From NCBI GenBank assembly GCA_937888435.1, contig CALAQS010000054.1:1-48717 (forward strand): a stretch of DNA of 48,717 bases, read 5' to 3'. The notes beneath the pieces were generated by a model. That model made no database searches, was not told the DNA's origin, and was given only the letters and a program-made list of their open reading frames with translations. Origin of the DNA: an uncultured Acidobacteriota bacterium. Its GTDB lineage: Bacteria > Acidobacteriota > Thermoanaerobaculia > UBA5066. Of this stretch, positions 47,069 through 48,717 are shown one piece after another (position 1 is the stretch's first letter; each line of letters starts with the position of its first letter). The position numbers were made by a program, and so were the translations under genes.

Positions 47069-47587
47069 GTGATCGACCGCATCCTGCTTTCCGAAGAGAC
47101 GATCGCGAAGCGCCTGGATGTCCTCGCGAAAGAGATCGACGCCGCCTACGCGGGCAAGGATCTCCTCGCCGTCGGCATCCTCAAGGGCTCAGTTTTCTTC
47201 CTGACCGACCTCCTGAAGCGCCTCAAGGTGCCGGTTTCGGTCGACTTCCTCCAGGTGCGTTCCTATGCCGGAACGAGCTCCTCGGGAAACATCAACATCG
47301 TCCACGACCTCTCGATGGACGTGCTGGACAGGAACGTCCTCCTCTTCGAGGACGTGATCGACACCGGGCTCACGCTCCGGAAAATCCTCGACCTCCTCGC
47401 TTCGCGCAAGCCCCGCTCGCTCGGCGTCGCCGCCCTCCTCAAGAAGAAGCTGCCCGAGAACCGTGACATCCGCACGGACTTCCTCGGGTTCGAGATCGGC
47501 CCCGAGTTCGTCGTGGGCTATGGCCTCGACCTCGACGAGAAGTACAGGAATCTGCCGCACGTGGCCGTATGGGATCCAACGCGATGA
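47069..47587 (+). CDS. hpt: Hypoxanthine phosphoribosyltransferase
   Basis: Purine salvage enzyme making IMP (and GMP) from hypoxanthine or guanine and PRPP. At 172 aa the length is typical. The PRPP loop is FEDVIDTGLTL (Glu94, Asp95, Asp98). VGILKGSVFFLTDL and FVVGYGLDLDEKYRNLP match the family. GTG start. The stop overlaps the ridA ATG (ATGA). Confidence 0.95.
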   Translation: MIDRILLSEETIAKRLDVLAKEIDAAYAGKDLLAVGILKGSVFFLTDLLKRLKVPVSVDFLQVRSYAGTSSSGNINIVHDLSMDVLDRNVLLFEDVIDTGLTLRKILDLLASRKPRSLGVAALLKKKLPENRDIRTDFLGFEIGPEFVVGYGLDLDEKYRNLPHVAVWDPTR

Positions 47588-47967
47588 GCCTGAAGACCAT
47601 CTCCGTCGACAACGCCCCGAAAGCCATCGGCCCCTACGCGCAGGGCATCGTGGCCGGAGGGTTCCTCTTCACAGCCGGCCAGGTGGGCCTCGACCCGGCC
47701 ACCATGAAGCTCGTCGAGGGCGACGTCGCCGCCCAGACGCGGCGCGTCTTCGACAATCTCGAGGCCGTGCTCGCGGGCGCGGGCGCCACGCTTTCGGACG
47801 TCGTCCGCGCGGGAGTGTTCCTCGTCGACATGGGCGACTTCGCGAAGATGAACGAGGTCTTCGCGGCCCGCTTCGGCGCCCACCGACCGGCGCGGTCGAC
47901 CGTCGCGGTCGCGGCGCTCCCGGCAGGAGCCCGAGTGGAGATCGAACTGGTCGTCCGCGTAGGATAG
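47584..47967 (+). CDS. ridA: RidA-family reactive enamine/imine deaminase
   Basis: The 127-aa protein hydrolyses reactive 2-aminoacrylate-type enamines released by PLP enzymes. It has GPYAQG near the N-terminus, FTAGQVGLDP, and the catalytic Arg104 in RPARSTVAV, followed by LPAGARVEIE. The ATG at 47584 overlaps the hpt stop as ATGA and is preferred over 47569. Confidence 0.93.
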   Translation: MSLKTISVDNAPKAIGPYAQGIVAGGFLFTAGQVGLDPATMKLVEGDVAAQTRRVFDNLEAVLAGAGATLSDVVRAGVFLVDMGDFAKMNEVFAARFGAHRPARSTVAVAALPAGARVEIELVVRVG

Positions 47968-48007
47968 GGGACCCGTCCGGACACTCCGGACGTCAAGGAG
48001 CCCCACC

Positions 48008-48454
48008 ATGCGCCTGCACCGCTGCCTCCCGGCCCTCGCCCTGCTTCTCTTTCTCCCCGCCCGCGCCGACGAGACCGCGGCGAACGCCCCGCCGAAGGAG
48101 CCCGCGGCGAAGAAGGCTCCGGCTGTGGCGACGGCGAAGCCGGCGGCTGCGGCGGGGGCCTCGCTGAGAGTGGCGCGCGATCCCGTGACCGGCGCCCTGC
48201 GTCCTCTCACCCCCGAAGAAGCCCGCCAGCTCCTCGGAGCGCGGCCGCTGGTCGTGGCCGAGCCCCAGGTCGTCACGCTGCCGGATGGAACGAAGATGAT
48301 GCGGCTCGGCCCGGATCATGCCAGCCTCTCCGTCGTCCGAAAGAATCCGGATGGAACCCTCACGAGCGCATGCGTCCACGGCACGGATGAGGCACGAGCC
48401 TTCCTCGAGGCCGCGCCCGGACCCGTTCCGGCCCCCGCGACCCGGGAGAAGTAG
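48008..48454 (+). CDS. Small secreted protein of unknown function
   Basis: The 148-aa protein has a signal peptide (~1-20, ending PARAD), an Ala/Pro/Lys-rich low-complexity linker (~21-50) and a compact region with RPLTPEEARQLLG and LPDGTKMMRLGP. A Cys in SACVHG lies near the end. AAGGAG precedes the ATG. The TPEEARQL segment recurs in small secreted proteins next to large extracellular proteins in related bacteria. This fits the gene downstream, but the link is an inference. Confidence 0.7.
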   Translation: MRLHRCLPALALLLFLPARADETAANAPPKEPAAKKAPAVATAKPAAAAGASLRVARDPVTGALRPLTPEEARQLLGARPLVVAEPQVVTLPDGTKMMRLGPDHASLSVVRKNPDGTLTSACVHGTDEARAFLEAAPGPVPAPATREK

Positions 48455-48460
48455 GGCGAC

Positions 48461-48717
48461 ATGCTGCGCCGCTCACTCCTGCCGCTCCTCCTCCTGGCGA
48501 CGCTCGCCGCCCCGCCGCTTTTTGCGGCGGCAAACATCGTCATCGTCAATGCCGATCCGGCGGGAACCGGCCTCAGCGACACCACTTCGGTCGCGCCCGT
48601 GGGCGGGAATGCGGGCACGACGCTCGGCCAGCAGCGCCTCATCGTGTTCCAGCAGGCCGCCTCCATCTGGGGCGGTCTCCTCGCGAGCACCGTCACGATC
48701 CGGGTGAGCGCGAGCTT
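48461..48717 (+). CDS. Secreted protein, 5' part only (runs off the window)
   Basis: The ATG at 48461 opens a frame to the window end (85 residues). A clear signal peptide (~1-23, ending LFAAA) is followed by NIVIVNADPAGTGLSD and VGGNAGTTLGQQR, then a QQAASIWGGLL segment. This opening is typical of large extracellular proteins, often with PA-domain or peptidase parts, in which a tentative metalloprotease-like region follows. The function cannot be assigned from this fragment. It lies 6 bp after the small secreted protein, so the two may be co-transcribed. Confidence 0.6.
   Translation, partial: MLRRSLLPLLLLATLAAPPLFAAANIVIVNADPAGTGLSDTTSVAPVGGNAGTTLGQQRLIVFQQAASIWGGLLASTVTIRVSAS

Overview
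This is a GC-rich, densely packed bacterial chromosome segment from a diderm organism with lipopolysaccharide. It carries lpxA, lpxD, bamA, skp and lol genes. The overall style (a large Ser/Thr kinase with a membrane anchor, single PilT, reduced lol/bam/lpx operon, an EF-G paralogue) suggests Acidobacteriota or a relative. That placement is an inference, because no rRNA or other strong phylogenetic marker is present. No prophage, insertion sequence or CRISPR array was seen, and no gene-free stretch exceeds about 260 bp. Layout: (1) 49-3893, a tight plus-strand cassette of an asparagine-synthetase-like enzyme, a radical SAM enzyme and an FAD-dependent halogenase-like oxidoreductase, the best candidate here for an undescribed biosynthetic unit. 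(2) 3856-7407, a minus-strand gatC-gatA-amidase operon. (3) 7479-12202, plus-strand sensor kinase, tRNA nucleotidyltransferase and a PilT with a coiled-coil tail. (4) 12244-13686, minus-strand lexA and an alpha/beta hydrolase behind an AT-rich region with a duplicated lexA 5' module. (5) 13943-15116, a small membrane protein and a lipoprotein with a terminator. (6) 15176-22481, the minus-strand arginine operon argR-C-B-D-G-H-J, lacking argF, under a tandem ARG-box operator. (7) 22579-24672, an ECF-type sigma factor with a coupled membrane partner, then a convergent TetR regulator. (8) 24709-29394, tRNA-Pro(CGG) with terminator, gamma-glutamyltransferase and a large Ser/Thr kinase. (9) 29581-33806, EF-G-like GTPase, vapBC and an aminotransferase. 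(10) 33829-45394, a nine-gene minus-strand envelope operon lysS-lolC/E-lolD-clpC-bamA-skp-lpxD-fabZ-lpxA, with clpC inserted between the lipoprotein-export and outer-membrane-assembly genes. (11) 45456-48717, an unknown helical protein, hpt, ridA, a small secreted protein and the start of another secreted protein. Most genes within operons overlap by 1-4 bases (ATGA, GTGA or TTGA), so translational coupling is the rule. Two window-wide patterns stand out. First, a purine-rich DNA repeat of about 20 bp (core TTCTTAGAAGGTG, three exact copies plus diverged ones) lies inside unrelated genes and in different reading frames. Second, several operon heads (gatC, argR, the sigma-factor leader, vapB, lysS, hpt) have a -10-like hexamer only 6-7 nt before the start codon and no Shine-Dalgarno sequence, which suggests leaderless transcription.
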